Source of the DNA: Pseudomonas umsongensis
GTDB taxonomy: Bacteria; Pseudomonadota; Gammaproteobacteria; Pseudomonadales; Pseudomonadaceae
DNA: 64,000 nt
NCBI RefSeq assembly: GCF_002236105.1
Contig: NZ_NIWU01000001.1
Coordinates: 1,364,001-1,428,000 of the forward strand
Direction: 5' to 3'
The position numbers and the translations under genes were made by a program. The notes beneath the pieces are model-generated. The model had not been told where the DNA came from. It saw only the letters and a program-made list of their open reading frames with translations, and ran no database searches. Shown one piece after another: positions 10,401-18,633 of the stretch. Every line of letters starts with the position of its first letter. The first letter of the stretch is position 1.

Positions 10401-11640
10401 CACGCTGCTCAAGGGCGAGAACCTGCAGGGCTACGTGAAGATTGCCCGCGACCTCACCGGTCACAAGCGCATGCATGACCAACAAAGCCAGCAACTGGCC
10501 GAGACCCAGACCAGCAGTCACCTCAAGGACGAGTTCTTTGCCGTGATGTCCCACGAACTCAAGCACCCGCTCAATCTCATCCAGCTCAATGCCGAACTCC
10601 TGCGGCGCCTGCCGATGACCAAATCCGCCGGGCCGGCCATGAAAGCCGTGAACACCATCTGCGATGCGGTCGCCAGCCAGGCGCGGATCATCGACGACCT
10701 GCTGGATGTCGCCCGGGTGCGCACCGGCAAGCTCAAGCTGAAAAAGCAGGCGGTGGACCTGGGACGCATTCTCCAGGATATCTACACCGTAGTGATCAAT
10801 GACCAGCATCCGTGCGAGGTCACGCTGCAGCTGCCCCAGCCTCCCGAGCCGCCCCTGGTGGTCGATGCCGACAGCACACGCCTGGAGCAGATCATCTGGA
10901 ACCTGCTCAACAATGCACTGAAGTTCACGCCCAGGGATGGCCGCATCGAGCTGATCGCCCATCGTGTCGAGAACATGGCGCAACTGGACGTCATCGACAG
11001 CGGCGTGGGGCTCGAGCAGGACAATCTGCACAAGGTGTTCGATCTCTTCAGCCAGGCGGACAACCAGCATGCCAGCCATCAGCGCGAAGGCCTGGGCATT
11101 GGCTTGTCGTTGGTGCGGCAACTGGTGGAAGCCCACGGCGGTTCGGTAGATGTACAGTCCGAAGGCATTGGTCGTGGCTGTACCTTCACCCTCCGGTTGC
11201 CGCTCTCTCGGCCCTCACAACAGCCGGACAAACAGCCGACAGTCGCCGAACAGGGGCGTCTGGTTGGCCAGAAAGTGCTGCTGGTGGAAGACTCCAAGGA
11301 CGTCATGGAAGTCCTGCAAATGTTGCTGGAAATGGAAGACGCGCATGTCGAAGCCTTCAGCGATCCCCTGCAAGCCCTGAAAGCGGCGAAGGACAGCAAC
11401 TACGACGTGATCATCTCGGACATCGGCATGCCGGTCATGGATGGCCATCAGTTCATCCGGGCCATCCGTCAGATTTCCCACCTGAAACACACGCCTGCCA
11501 TTGCCCTCTCGGGCTACGCCACCAGCGAGGAGCAGAAAAAAACCAGGCAATCAGGGTTTAATTATCATGTAGGTAAACCGGTATCCCATGACGACTTCAT
11601 CGACCTCATTGACGAGGCTTGCAATACGCGGCCTTATTGA
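7498..11640 (+). CDS. CheB-CheR-PAS-PAS-histidine kinase-receiver hybrid protein, copy 1
   Basis: 1380-residue fusion. Order: CheB methylesterase-like domain (about 22-205; GASAGG serine S32, LHLAPDH histidine, GSDGAVG aspartate); CheR methyltransferase (about 235-490; SAM motif WSAGCSTGEEAYS, then VCRNLLIYLDR); a Glu-rich coiled coil (about 675-750); two PAS domains (about 755-865 and 878-991); HisKA with H1019 in an SHELKHPL box; HATPase (NNALKF, DSGVGL, GLGIGLSL); and a receiver with phospho-acceptor D1308. It is cytosolic, with no transmembrane helices. The ATG at 7498 is preferred over the GTG at 7489 because AAGG (7486-7489) is correctly spaced for it. A close paralogue lies at 27432-31571. 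No separate output regulator or chemoreceptor gene adjoins. Confidence 0.92.
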   Translation: MRTTPSRSPNVPQRKELTPSNLAFPVVGIGASAGGLNAVKSFFEHMPNDNGMAFVVILHLAPDHESIADRIIQDVTQMPVRQVTETIPIEKNCVYVISPAHDLIMNDGYLSVAPAQRSAGSHIAIDLFFRDLADVHKERAFCVVLSGAGSDGAVGLSRIKEQGGVTLVQTPEEAEFDSMPRAAIDTRMVDLVMPVAQMPQKLLELWHNAQTITLPGANDPGLKTPLPEEQDAAKTERILQDILLHLRTNTGHDFKHYKRATVLRRIERRLQVTAQPNLAAYYDYLQTHPEENNALLGDMLIGVTNFFRDREAFEALEREVVPNLVKSLRDSQPHREEIRIWSAGCSTGEEAYSVAILVSDQLGLEATAAKVQVFATDIDERAIAVGRRGLYPGAIITDVPPQRLRQHFIKEGQNFRVHKEIRDKVLFAKHSLLQDPPFSQMDLIVCRNLLIYLDRDVQRTLYEMFHFALRPGGFLFLGASEFADGCPDLFTPVDKRNRIFRAKSPATTPRRAPALPHDGYARTAISARPLETPTTRKISFADIHLRALEKTAPPSIIVDVNGNILHLSEGAGRFLRYVAGELTRSLLALALPELRLELRTMLYQVHQTGAAVTSNKVRIQREQRYYQVDLSAHPYKDEETDSEYVLVILEEQEIVANVQLDVASNESDNQLLASLEHELQRTKMHLQETIEQSEVSSEELKASNEEMQAINEELRSATEELETSKEELQSINEELLTVNYELKTKVEETDKINDYLSNLITSTDIATVFVDRNMRIRWFTPRATDIFSMLPVDTGRSLLDITHRLDYPEMVEDAETVFGSLNMIEREVSSNDQRWYIARLLPYRSSEDHIDGTVLTFIDISKRRAAEDELRLNNERMRLVAESTHDFAIIILDEHGVITDWNTGAQLIFGYAKDEVLGAYYDLIFTPEDRAEGVPETELRLTREQGRGEDERWHLRKDGSRFYCSGEVTLLKGENLQGYVKIARDLTGHKRMHDQQSQQLAETQTSSHLKDEFFAVMSHELKHPLNLIQLNAELLRRLPMTKSAGPAMKAVNTICDAVASQARIIDDLLDVARVRTGKLKLKKQAVDLGRILQDIYTVVINDQHPCEVTLQLPQPPEPPLVVDADSTRLEQIIWNLLNNALKFTPRDGRIELIAHRVENMAQLDVIDSGVGLEQDNLHKVFDLFSQADNQHASHQREGLGIGLSLVRQLVEAHGGSVDVQSEGIGRGCTFTLRLPLSRPSQQPDKQPTVAEQGRLVGQKVLLVEDSKDVMEVLQMLLEMEDAHVEAFSDPLQALKAAKDSNYDVIISDIGMPVMDGHQFIRAIRQISHLKHTPAIALSGYATSEEQKKTRQSGFNYHVGKPVSHDDFIDLIDEACNTRPY

Positions 11641-11781
11641 GTGAAGCATTCATTCACGAGACTCGATCCAGCCCGCCCAAAGCCACTAGTCGGCCAATAG
11701 GTATTGCTCGTCCAGAGCGTGTTGACGCACCACCCTGCCAAGCGTTGAATTTTCTTGTAGCTCATACAGGGAGGACACCAC

Positions 11782-12162
11782 ATGGCAAAAATAAAAATCC
11801 TGGCGGGGGATTTCCTTGAAGGTTCTGCAGAACTTGAACCTGGGTTCATAACCATTCAAACGGCCGTCTATCCATGGCCAGGCCTGAAGATCACCACGTG
11901 CGAAATACTCGACGTCACGGTTGTCAATGAATCTTCTTATCGGGACGTATCGAGCGCTGTCGGCTTGGGGCTGGCCGGCGCATTGGCTCTCGGACCGATC
12001 GGAGCTGTCGCTGGCGTGATATTGGCAGACGATGAAATCGAGCTGACCTTTTCGATGCAACTGAGGGATGGACGGTCGCTGCTTTGCGCGACCGATAAGC
12101 GCACCTACCGAGACATTGAAGCCGCAATCGGTAAGCAGGCGATGACGAAGCACTTCAAATAA
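11782..12162 (+). CDS. hypothetical protein with glycine-zipper-like hydrophobic segment (126 aa)
   Basis: Starts at an ATG behind a good ribosome site (AGGGAGGA, 11767-11774). The protein has beta-rich ends and one central hydrophobic, Gly/Ala-rich segment (about residues 56-82: SAVGLGLAGALALGPIGAVA) resembling a glycine zipper or a single membrane hairpin. The C-terminus is hydrophilic and mentions a DGRSLLCATDKRTY stretch. No signal peptide. I do not recognise a named family. It follows the hybrid kinase by 141 bases on the same strand and is convergent with the DUF1329 gene, the two sharing a hairpin between them. Confidence 0.6.
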   Translation: MAKIKILAGDFLEGSAELEPGFITIQTAVYPWPGLKITTCEILDVTVVNESSYRDVSSAVGLGLAGALALGPIGAVAGVILADDEIELTFSMQLRDGRSLLCATDKRTYRDIEAAIGKQAMTKHFK

Positions 12163-12226
12163 CCTTGCGTGTGCAGACGCCGTATTCTTGAGCCCGGCCA
12201 GCAAATGTCCAGGCGAACAAGAAACC

Positions 12227-12255
12227 TGTGGTGAGGGGATAAAACCCTCACCACA
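12227..12255. terminator. hairpin between convergent genes
   Basis: Perfect 11-bp stem TGTGGTGAGGG / CCCTCACCACA with a 7-base loop, lying 65 bases past the stop at 12162 and 25 bases past the minus-strand stop at 12280. No long T-run follows on either strand, so it may act with Rho or only protect 3' ends. Confidence 0.6.
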
Positions 12256-12279
12256 CAAGTCCTCTCACCACATGAATTC

Positions 12280-13638
12280 CTAGCGAATGCCCGCCCCTGC
12301 CAGGGACTCAGGCGACCACTGTGCCTTGGACAGCGCATTGATGTAGTGGATGCCGCCGTACGGGCCAACCACGCCGTTGATGTTGTAGGAACCGCCGACC
12401 AGGTCGTAGATCATGTACGGCGTGGCGTCCGGAACCTGCTTGTCATAACTCTGGCTCAGGAAGGCGAAGGAACCACGGTAGAGCTGCCCACGGGAATCGT
12501 ACTGGTCAGAGGCCAGAGCGACCCAGCTGTCTTCATCCAGATAGAAGCGGCGTTTCTGGTACACGTGACGTGCGCCGGACTTCAGGTTGCCCTCCACCAC
12601 CCAGACGCGGTGTTTCTCCCAGCGCACCATATCCGGTGCCAGGTGGTTGGAGGTCGTCAGCGACTTCGGATCCTGGGCGTAGGTCAGTTTGTAGGTGTTA
12701 TAGGGCACGATCATTTCCTGCTTGCCCACCAACTTCCAGTCATAGCGATCCAGCGCGCCGTTGAACACGAACACGTCGTCGTAGGTGCCGGTGCCAGCCG
12801 TACCTGGGTTAGGCGTGTCGTAGGCCAGGCTCGGGGCCAGCTTCACCCGGCGCTGGCCAGGCAGGTACTGCCAGGCGCGGCGCGGCATTTCGATGGCGTT
12901 GGTCGCGTCCTTGAGCATGATGGCTTCACCGGCGCGCCGCGCCGGGCCGGTGTAATACAGTTTCATCTGGTAGTACACGTCGGAGCTGGTGATCGGCTGC
13001 GACATGTTCTCGTAGATCGGGTAGTTGATGAACGCTTGAGCGGTGGTCGCCAGGCTGGCCACACCGGCCGAATCGACGTTCCAGGAGTCGTACTTGGCAT
13101 TGATATTGACGCCCTGGTAACGCAGCAGGAAGTTCCACATGGCCTCGGCGCCCGATTGCGGAATCGGGAACGGCACGCCCGGCAAGACGTTGTCGATGGC
13201 CAACCCGCCTTCAAGGGACTTGGCCCCGGACGCGTTCTTCACACTGTTGTCCAGGACTGCCTGCGGCAGTACTACAGTGCGGTGGGTCGGATAAACATCG
13301 ACGCGGTAGCTGGGAAATCGCTCGATCAACTTCGCCGTGGTGGCCGTGAGCATGCCCTGGTACTGGGCGAGGTTCTTGCCGTCGATCACCAGCACCGGCT
13401 TTTCACTGGCAAAGGGGTCCGGACGAAACGTATCGCCCGCCTTGAAGCTGGCCGGTGCGGTGGTCAGGCCGCCGCTATAGGCCGGAATGGAGCCATCGGC
13501 ACTACCGGCCTTTTCGGCCCCCACCAGCGTCAGGCTGGAGCCCAGCCTGGCCGCCTGTTCAGGGGACACTGCGGCGTGTACCGCTGTTGTGAAAACCATT
13601 GCCAGGGAAGTCGCCATCAAACTTTTCACGAACATCAT
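12280..13638 (-). CDS. DUF1329 domain outer-membrane-associated protein
   Basis: 452 residues with a signal peptide (MMFVKSLMATSLAMVFTTAV, cleavage after VHA). The mature part is the DUF1329 fold, recognised by the sequence style around AARLGSSLTLVGAEKAGSAD, the APASFKAGDTF segment, and a terminal VGGSYNINGV block. DUF1329 proteins are periplasmic or outer-membrane LolB/LolA-like and are nearly always encoded beside a DUF1302 beta-barrel partner, in clusters for hydrophobic or bulky substrates. Here only the last codons of such a partner survive immediately upstream (13679-13735). It ends the minus-strand catabolic cluster. Confidence 0.8.
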   Translation of the reverse strand: MMFVKSLMATSLAMVFTTAVHAAVSPEQAARLGSSLTLVGAEKAGSADGSIPAYSGGLTTAPASFKAGDTFRPDPFASEKPVLVIDGKNLAQYQGMLTATTAKLIERFPSYRVDVYPTHRTVVLPQAVLDNSVKNASGAKSLEGGLAIDNVLPGVPFPIPQSGAEAMWNFLLRYQGVNINAKYDSWNVDSAGVASLATTAQAFINYPIYENMSQPITSSDVYYQMKLYYTGPARRAGEAIMLKDATNAIEMPRRAWQYLPGQRRVKLAPSLAYDTPNPGTAGTGTYDDVFVFNGALDRYDWKLVGKQEMIVPYNTYKLTYAQDPKSLTTSNHLAPDMVRWEKHRVWVVEGNLKSGARHVYQKRRFYLDEDSWVALASDQYDSRGQLYRGSFAFLSQSYDKQVPDATPYMIYDLVGGSYNINGVVGPYGGIHYINALSKAQWSPESLAGAGIR

Positions 13639-13678
13639 TCTGTAGATCTCCTGCCCGGCACCCGGGCAATGCGAATGT

Positions 13679-13735
13679 TTAGAAAGTTTTGTTCAAGGTC
13701 AGGCCACAGCCAACTGACTTCGCCTCGGGCACGCA
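13679..13735 (-). pseudogene. C-terminal remnant of a DUF1302 outer-membrane protein gene
   Basis: Reading minus strand, 18 codons followed by TAA give CVPEAKSVGCGLTLNKTF, preceded in frame by a TAG. An ending of the form GLTLNKTF with terminal Phe is typical of an outer-membrane beta-barrel C-terminus, and DUF1302 proteins normally precede DUF1329 genes at this spacing. The rest of the gene is absent: the FAH-family gene begins 120 bases further upstream. Assignment to DUF1302 rests on position and the tail only. Confidence 0.55.
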
Positions 13736-13857
13736 CTACAAACGCTATGTTCATGCATTGACTTGTCTCCGTTTATTTTTGTTTTTATCCAAACAACATC
13801 AAATACTTCGATGACGCATTTTCCCGCCGGAACTATTGTTAATAGCCTTTATTGAAC

Positions 13858-14709
13858 TCAACCTTTGTAGCGAACACACGCCTGGCGTTGCTGGCCAAGT
13901 TTTTCAATACCCAGCGTAACAATGTCGTTTTCTTCAAGAAAAACCGGTGTGGGCTTGATACCCATCCCAACGCCTGGCGGCGTACCCGTGGTGATAATGT
14001 CGCCAGGGTAAAGTCGCATGAACTGGCTGATATACGCGACGATAGTGGGCACATCAAAAATCATCGTCGCCGTGTTGCCTGTTTGCCGGCGAACGCCGTT
14101 CACCTCCAGCCACATGGATAAGTTCTGTACGTCGCCTATTTCATCTTTGGTGATGAACCATGGGCCAATCGGGCCAAAGCTATCGCAACTCTTTCCTTTA
14201 TCCCAAGTGCCTCCACGCTCCAATTGATAGGCTCTTTCCGAAACATCATTAACCAGGACGTAGCCCGCTACATACGCCAATGCATCCTTTTTTTCGAGAT
14301 AGGCGCCTTCGCTGCCAATAACAATGCCGAGTTCGACTTCCCAATCGGTTTTTTTACTATCGGGTGGAAGGATGATTTCATCATGGGGGCCCGTGACACA
14401 GGAGTTGGCTTTCATGAACACTATCGGTTCCGAAGGAATCGGCAGATTGGCCTCCTGTGCATGATCCCGGTAATTCAACCCGATCGCGAGGAACTTGCCG
14501 GTTACCCGCAGTGGCGTCCCCAACCTTGGATTCCCCTCCACGGCCGGGAGAGTCGATGGATCGATATCCTGTAGATGCGCCAGGGATGATGGCGTGAATG
14601 TACTTGCGTCGATGTCGCTGAGAATACCGCTCAGGTCCCTGATGATGTCCTGGCTATCGAGCAGGCCAGGCTTCTCCTTGCCCTTTTCTCCGAATCTTAC
14701 CAGTCGCAT
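13858..14709 (-). CDS. fumarylacetoacetate hydrolase family protein
   Basis: 283 residues from the start MRLVRFGEKGKEKPG, the usual FAH-family beginning (an upstream in-frame codon at 14754 would add 15 atypical residues). The C-terminal catalytic domain shows GLNYRDHAQEANLPIP, the metal-binding DWEVELGIVIG (E-x-E) and the VAGYVLVNDVSERAYQ segment supplying the next acidic ligand. Members hydrolyse or decarboxylate acylpyruvates and related 1,3-diketo or ring-cleaved acids with Mg2+ or Mn2+. It lies 56 bases downstream of the SDR gene, on the same strand, in the cluster with BKACE and two oxygenase-like genes. Its substrate is unknown. Confidence 0.85.
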   Translation of the reverse strand: MRLVRFGEKGKEKPGLLDSQDIIRDLSGILSDIDASTFTPSSLAHLQDIDPSTLPAVEGNPRLGTPLRVTGKFLAIGLNYRDHAQEANLPIPSEPIVFMKANSCVTGPHDEIILPPDSKKTDWEVELGIVIGSEGAYLEKKDALAYVAGYVLVNDVSERAYQLERGGTWDKGKSCDSFGPIGPWFITKDEIGDVQNLSMWLEVNGVRRQTGNTATMIFDVPTIVAYISQFMRLYPGDIITTGTPPGVGMGIKPTPVFLEENDIVTLGIEKLGQQRQACVRYKG

Positions 14710-14765
14710 AGTGTTGTCCAGATGTTGAAGTGGGGGTGTCGTACTCAACAGCAAGTTCGCACTGT

Positions 14766-15644
14766 TTAAAGGACTGCTCCCCCATTGGGACTGATGACCT
14801 GCCCCACGAAATAGTGATCGCCTGCAAGGAACGTCGCCACGGACGCATATTCATCGGTTGTCCCGAACCTGCCCGCCGGTATGACTTGCCAGAACCTGCG
14901 TCGGCCTTCCTCGCCGATGGAGTCGAGATACTCTTCAAAGAAGGGAGTCGACACCCCGCCCGGTGCCAAGGCATTGACCAGGATGTTGCCGCCGGCAACT
15001 TCCGCCGCGACCGATTTGGTGAAGGCAATGACGGCGCCCTTTGACGCGCTGTAGTGCGGACTGTGCGCGCTGATTGCCGACATCCCGGCGATCGAGGCAA
15101 GGTTCACGATGCGACCATAGCGTTGCTCCTGCATCAGCTTGAGCGCTTCGCGCGTGCAATAGAACATGCCGTGCACATTGACATCCCAGTACCGATGCCA
15201 CTCCTCGTCGGTTATTTCACTGGTGAAACCCAGTGATTGCCTCGGTTGCGCAGTGGTGATGTAGGCGTAATGCTTGTTACGTCGTACCGCATCAGCGGCC
15301 CCGGTGGGCGCCAGCGCCGCGTTATTCACCAGAATGTGCAACGTGCCAAAACGCTGGACAATGTCGGCGAACATGGCGACCACCTGGCTGCTCGAGGAGA
15401 TGTCGCAGTGCAGGGCCAAACAGTTGGCACCCGCCGCTTCAACGGCCTTGCGGGTTTCCTCCAGGGCGGGGATATCGATATCGCAGATGACAACATCCGC
15501 ACCGGCCCGCGCGAAATGCCGGGCAATGGTTCCCCCCAGGCCTCGGCCCGCGCCGGTAATCAATACGACACGGCCTGCAAAGTTGCGCGTGCTTGCCTGC
15601 GCCATTTCAAATGGCGCGTGTTCAAGTTGCTCGTCCAATTGCAT
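14766..15644 (-). CDS. short-chain dehydrogenase/reductase (SDR) 1
   Basis: 292-residue classical SDR with cofactor motif TGAGRGLG (residues 30-37), NNAA (107-110) and the catalytic set S184, Y198, K202 (YSASK). D55/D57 after the second strand favours NAD(H). An extra loop (about 118-146) makes it longer than the usual 250 residues. The ATG at 15644 is chosen because GGAG sits 6 bases upstream; the open frame runs further. Its promoter region holds a 34-bp site nearly identical to one beside the AraC regulator gene, so it probably begins its own regulated unit continuing into the FAH gene. Confidence 0.85.
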   Translation of the reverse strand: MQLDEQLEHAPFEMAQASTRNFAGRVVLITGAGRGLGGTIARHFARAGADVVICDIDIPALEETRKAVEAAGANCLALHCDISSSSQVVAMFADIVQRFGTLHILVNNAALAPTGAADAVRRNKHYAYITTAQPRQSLGFTSEITDEEWHRYWDVNVHGMFYCTREALKLMQEQRYGRIVNLASIAGMSAISAHSPHYSASKGAVIAFTKSVAAEVAGGNILVNALAPGGVSTPFFEEYLDSIGEEGRRRFWQVIPAGRFGTTDEYASVATFLAGDHYFVGQVISPNGGAVL

Positions 15645-15705
15645 AAATGACTCCGGTATCTGGATGACGTGAGACAAGTATCTGCAGAAAACCAAATCCG
15701 CTTTT

Positions 15706-15739
15706 GACGATTTGGGGTAATAATTTTACATTTTGGGGT
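15706..15739 (-). promoter_or_regulatory. putative AraC-type operator, copy B
   Basis: 34-bp site 62 bases upstream of the SDR1 start. On the minus strand it contains two direct half-sites, CCCCAAAATGT and CCCCAAATCGT, repeated at a 21-bp period, joined by an A/T-rich spacer with TAAAA. Its match at 21690-21723 has the same length, orientation relative to the minus-strand genes and period. A 21-bp period of direct half-sites is the classic arrangement for AraC-family regulators. Confidence 0.6.
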
Positions 15740-15750
15740 TGGCGGGTGTT

Positions 15751-16329
15751 TCAGCGCTCAAACATGGGCCCATAGAGGGACAACCTGGGCTTGGCAAATA
15801 CACGGCGCAACATCGGCTCAAAGAAGCTCAAGGGTAAGGTTTCACCTTCGGGATCGAAGGCGGGACTGTCGTACAATTCGATAAATTCTGCCGTGCGCGC
15901 ATAGTTCGACTGTTCCTTGAACATGTCGCGCATGTTGCGATCCATTCCAATGCGGTGAAAGAAGTTATAACCCTGGAAAATTCCATGGTTCTGGATCATC
16001 CAGTGATTTTCTTCGCTGACAAAGGGTTTGAGGATGGCCGCCGCCACTTCGGAATGATTGTAGGTGCCCAACGTATCACCGATATCATGCAGTAACGCGC
16101 ACACCACATACTCTTCATCGCGACCATCACGATAGGCGCGCGTAGCCGTTTGCAGGCAGTGACCCAGGCGATCAATCGGAAAGCCGGAAAAATCACCTGA
16201 CAGCAAGTTCATGTGCGCGATGATTCGATCAGGCAAAGCGCTGGCAAAGTTTTTAAATTCTGCAGATATAATATCCCAGTCTTCCTGGGTGCTTTGATCC
16301 ATCCGGGTAAACAATGCAGTTGCACTCAT
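15751..16329 (-). CDS. HD-domain protein, PhnZ/TmpB-like diiron oxygenase candidate
   Basis: 192-residue single HD domain. Visible putative metal ligands are H57 (LGHCLQTA), H81-D82 (LLHDIGD), H92, H115 (QNHGIFQGY) and D154, the H...HD...H...H...D order seen in the mixed-valent diiron oxygenases PhnZ, TmpB and myo-inositol oxygenase rather than in nucleotide phosphohydrolases that often keep fewer ligands. In PhnZ a Tyr and a Glu just before the first His bind phosphonate substrate; the matching positions here appear to be Phe (SGFPIDRLGH), so a different substrate is likely. A TauD-type dioxygenase, the partner type in PhnY/PhnZ and TmpA/TmpB pathways, is in the same cluster. A phosphohydrolase role remains possible. 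Confidence 0.65.
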   Translation of the reverse strand: MSATALFTRMDQSTQEDWDIISAEFKNFASALPDRIIAHMNLLSGDFSGFPIDRLGHCLQTATRAYRDGRDEEYVVCALLHDIGDTLGTYNHSEVAAAILKPFVSEENHWMIQNHGIFQGYNFFHRIGMDRNMRDMFKEQSNYARTAEFIELYDSPAFDPEGETLPLSFFEPMLRRVFAKPRLSLYGPMFER

Positions 16330-16419
16330 TTAACGCTTCTCACAGGATGAGTTTCAGTTAAAGCGACATTCATGGGTCAAGTTAGAGTCGTCACTGGGTC
16401 CAAGACGACGTCTTGCCCA

Positions 16420-17151
16420 TCAGATCGCCCGGCGCATAAGGCTGTAACTCTGAGCGGTAGGTCCTGCATCAGGCATATTTGCCAGGAACAAGGCCAGCGA
16501 CACCACGTCTTCCGGGGTCTTGAACCACTCTCCCGGGGGAATCGCCGCATCACGGGTCATCTCGGTCTGTACAGGCCCTGGAATCAGTTCGTTGACGCTG
16601 ATGTTGTATTCCAGCAACTCCACCGCGAGCGACTGGGTGAGCATCCACATGCCGCTCTTGGAGCAGGAGTAAGCCGAAAAACCGGGGGTGGCACGGTGGC
16701 GCTGGCCAGAACCGATCATGATGATTTTCCCGGCACCGCGCCGGCGCAGGTAAGGGATGGCGGCATGAGCGGTGTGGTAGGCGCCGGTCAGGTTGATGTC
16801 GATGGTCTTGCGCCACTGCGCCGGGTCACTGTCCTCGATCCGTCGTTGCTCGATGGCGATGCCGGCGTTGGCGACCACGATATCGACGCCGCCGAATTCA
16901 TCGCTGGCGCGCTGGTACAGGGCGGCGACTGCGGCGTAGTCACCCACGTCGACTGTCTGGGCGACAGCCTGGCCGTCTGCTTCGATGATCATGCGCACAG
17001 TCTCGGCTATTTCCGCCGTGCTGCGGGCACTGCAAACCACCGCGGCGCCGGCCTGCGCATAAGCCAGGGCAATGGCGCGGCCAATGCCACGGCCAGCGCC
17101 GGTGATGACGGCGACTTTACCCTTGAGCGGTTTTGAATGGATGTGATTCAT
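16420..17151 (-). CDS. short-chain dehydrogenase/reductase (SDR) 2
   Basis: 243-residue classical SDR: TGAGRGIG cofactor motif (17-24), ANAG (94-97), catalytic S148, Y161 and K165 (YSCSK). R43 after the second strand (CSARS) points to NADP(H), unlike SDR1. The ATG at 17151 is used because the ribosome site TAAGGA lies about 10 bases upstream, whereas the ATG at 17160 almost touches it. It follows the MFS gene by 37 bases and precedes the HD-domain gene by 90 bases, in one apparent transcript. Confidence 0.85.
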   Translation of the reverse strand: MNHIHSKPLKGKVAVITGAGRGIGRAIALAYAQAGAAVVCSARSTAEIAETVRMIIEADGQAVAQTVDVGDYAAVAALYQRASDEFGGVDIVVANAGIAIEQRRIEDSDPAQWRKTIDINLTGAYHTAHAAIPYLRRRGAGKIIMIGSGQRHRATPGFSAYSCSKSGMWMLTQSLAVELLEYNISVNELIPGPVQTEMTRDAAIPPGEWFKTPEDVVSLALFLANMPDAGPTAQSYSLMRRAI

Positions 17152-17188
17152 CGTCTGCATTTCCTTACGGGATGTGAGAAGTGTTTTT

Positions 17189-18520
17189 TCAACGCGATTG
17201 ATGGCAACTTGAGGATTCATGGCGGCGCAGGTCGTGGAGGTAATGGGACCTTGCGAAAGCAAACGCCAGTGCTGAGCCAATCGAGACTAACGGGACCCAC
17301 TGCAACGCGCCGAGCAGGCCGATCCTGTCGGCGAGCAGGCCGGTCAGGTAGGGCCCTGGCGCGGCACCCAACAGGTTGCCGGCCAGCGCCAGGGTAGCGA
17401 TCGCGGTTCCGTGAAGAGAGACGTGCACCAGATCGGTGACGATGGCGCCCGCTGAGCCATAAGTGCCAGCCGCAAAGAAAACGCCCGCGATGATCACCGC
17501 GAACTGTCCGGTGCCGGGTGGCAAGCGCATGCTGATCATCAGCAGCAGGCAGGAGCCCAGGCAGTAGAAAATGGCGGGCAACGTTTTGTTTTTGTCCGAC
17601 TTGCGCCCCACCCAGTCAGTGAACACGCCGCACAGACCCATGCCGAGCCCGCTGGCGATCAGTAACACTGCCGCCGCCAGTGCCGACTTGTCAGCGGGTA
17701 AATCGTAGTAGCGGTTCAGGTAACTGGGCATCCAGGCAATGATGGTGTAGGCGGTGAAGAGCTGAAGGCCACTGCCAACATAGGTGAACACCAGCGTCGG
17801 CGCGCCAAACAACGTCTTGAGAAGTGAGCGCAATCGAATTTTTTCAACACGTTTGCCTTCGACCGGCGACTCGACTAACTGAAGGGGCCTGTGCTGCGCC
17901 AGGCGTGTTTCAGTAATGGTGAATGCAAAGAACAGGATCAATAGAAACCCGAGCGCCGCCATGGCAATCAACGCGGCGCGCCAGCCAAAGTGATTCGCTA
18001 TCACGCCGCTTGAGGCCAGGCCCAGTACCGAGCCAAACATGCCGGCAGAGGTAAAGGCCCCGGTCAGCGTGGCACGCATGGAAGACGGGAATACACTCAA
18101 GATAATTGCGAGCCCCACGCTGCCGTAGCCGGCCTCGCCAATACCGACAAACAGTCGGGCCAGCAGCAGCTGGTTATAGTGCTCTGCCAGTCCACAGGCC
18201 AAGGTGCTCAGGCTCCAGAACAGCGCCATGATCACCACACTTTTAACCCGCCCCCAGCGGTCCGCCATCAACGCGGCCGGAACAGCCAGCAAGCCAACCG
18301 CAAGCCCCACGATGCCACTGAGCAGGCCGAGTTGCGCATCGCTCAAGGCCCACTCGGCCTTCAGTTGTGGAAAGACTGCATTGAGTGCCTGTCGCGACAT
18401 GTAATCGGACAGCATCAATGCGTAGATAACGATAAATACCAGCCAGCAATAGGCTCGCGGGCGTGAAATCCCACGCGCAGGATTCGCCGCAACCGATATG
18501 GAAAACTTCTCTGCCTGCAT
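17189..18520 (-). CDS. MFS transporter
   Basis: 443-residue major facilitator with about 12 hydrophobic segments. The loop between helices 2 and 3 has the MFS signature (ADRWGRVKS); the equivalent loop in the second half reads DWVGRKSDKNK. The style (start RPRAYCWLVFIVIYALMLSDYMSRQALNAV) fits organic-anion symporters of the ACS/AAHS type. The ATG at 18520 follows a GGGGG ribosome site and gives a normal cytoplasmic N-terminus. It is the only transporter in the cluster and probably imports the pathway substrate. Confidence 0.85.
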   Translation of the reverse strand: MQAEKFSISVAANPARGISRPRAYCWLVFIVIYALMLSDYMSRQALNAVFPQLKAEWALSDAQLGLLSGIVGLAVGLLAVPAALMADRWGRVKSVVIMALFWSLSTLACGLAEHYNQLLLARLFVGIGEAGYGSVGLAIILSVFPSSMRATLTGAFTSAGMFGSVLGLASSGVIANHFGWRAALIAMAALGFLLILFFAFTITETRLAQHRPLQLVESPVEGKRVEKIRLRSLLKTLFGAPTLVFTYVGSGLQLFTAYTIIAWMPSYLNRYYDLPADKSALAAAVLLIASGLGMGLCGVFTDWVGRKSDKNKTLPAIFYCLGSCLLLMISMRLPPGTGQFAVIIAGVFFAAGTYGSAGAIVTDLVHVSLHGTAIATLALAGNLLGAAPGPYLTGLLADRIGLLGALQWVPLVSIGSALAFAFARSHYLHDLRRHESSSCHQSR

Positions 18521-18633
18521 ATCGCCCCCATTATTTTTATCCACGCAACTCAAGGGAATTGCGCACGGCTGCATCGGTACAACCGGGCAGGAAGGCGCTG
18601 GCGCCTTACTGCCCGTGCTCACGCTGAGGCGAA

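Noticed and set aside
12346..13761. 471-codon plus-strand frame over the DUF1329 gene
   Set aside because: DUF1329 on the other strand has a signal peptide and family sequence; this frame has neither.
16330..16419. A third AraC site (GACATTCATGGGT) upstream of the HD-domain gene
   Set aside because: Only one weak half-site matches and the 21-bp repeat is missing.
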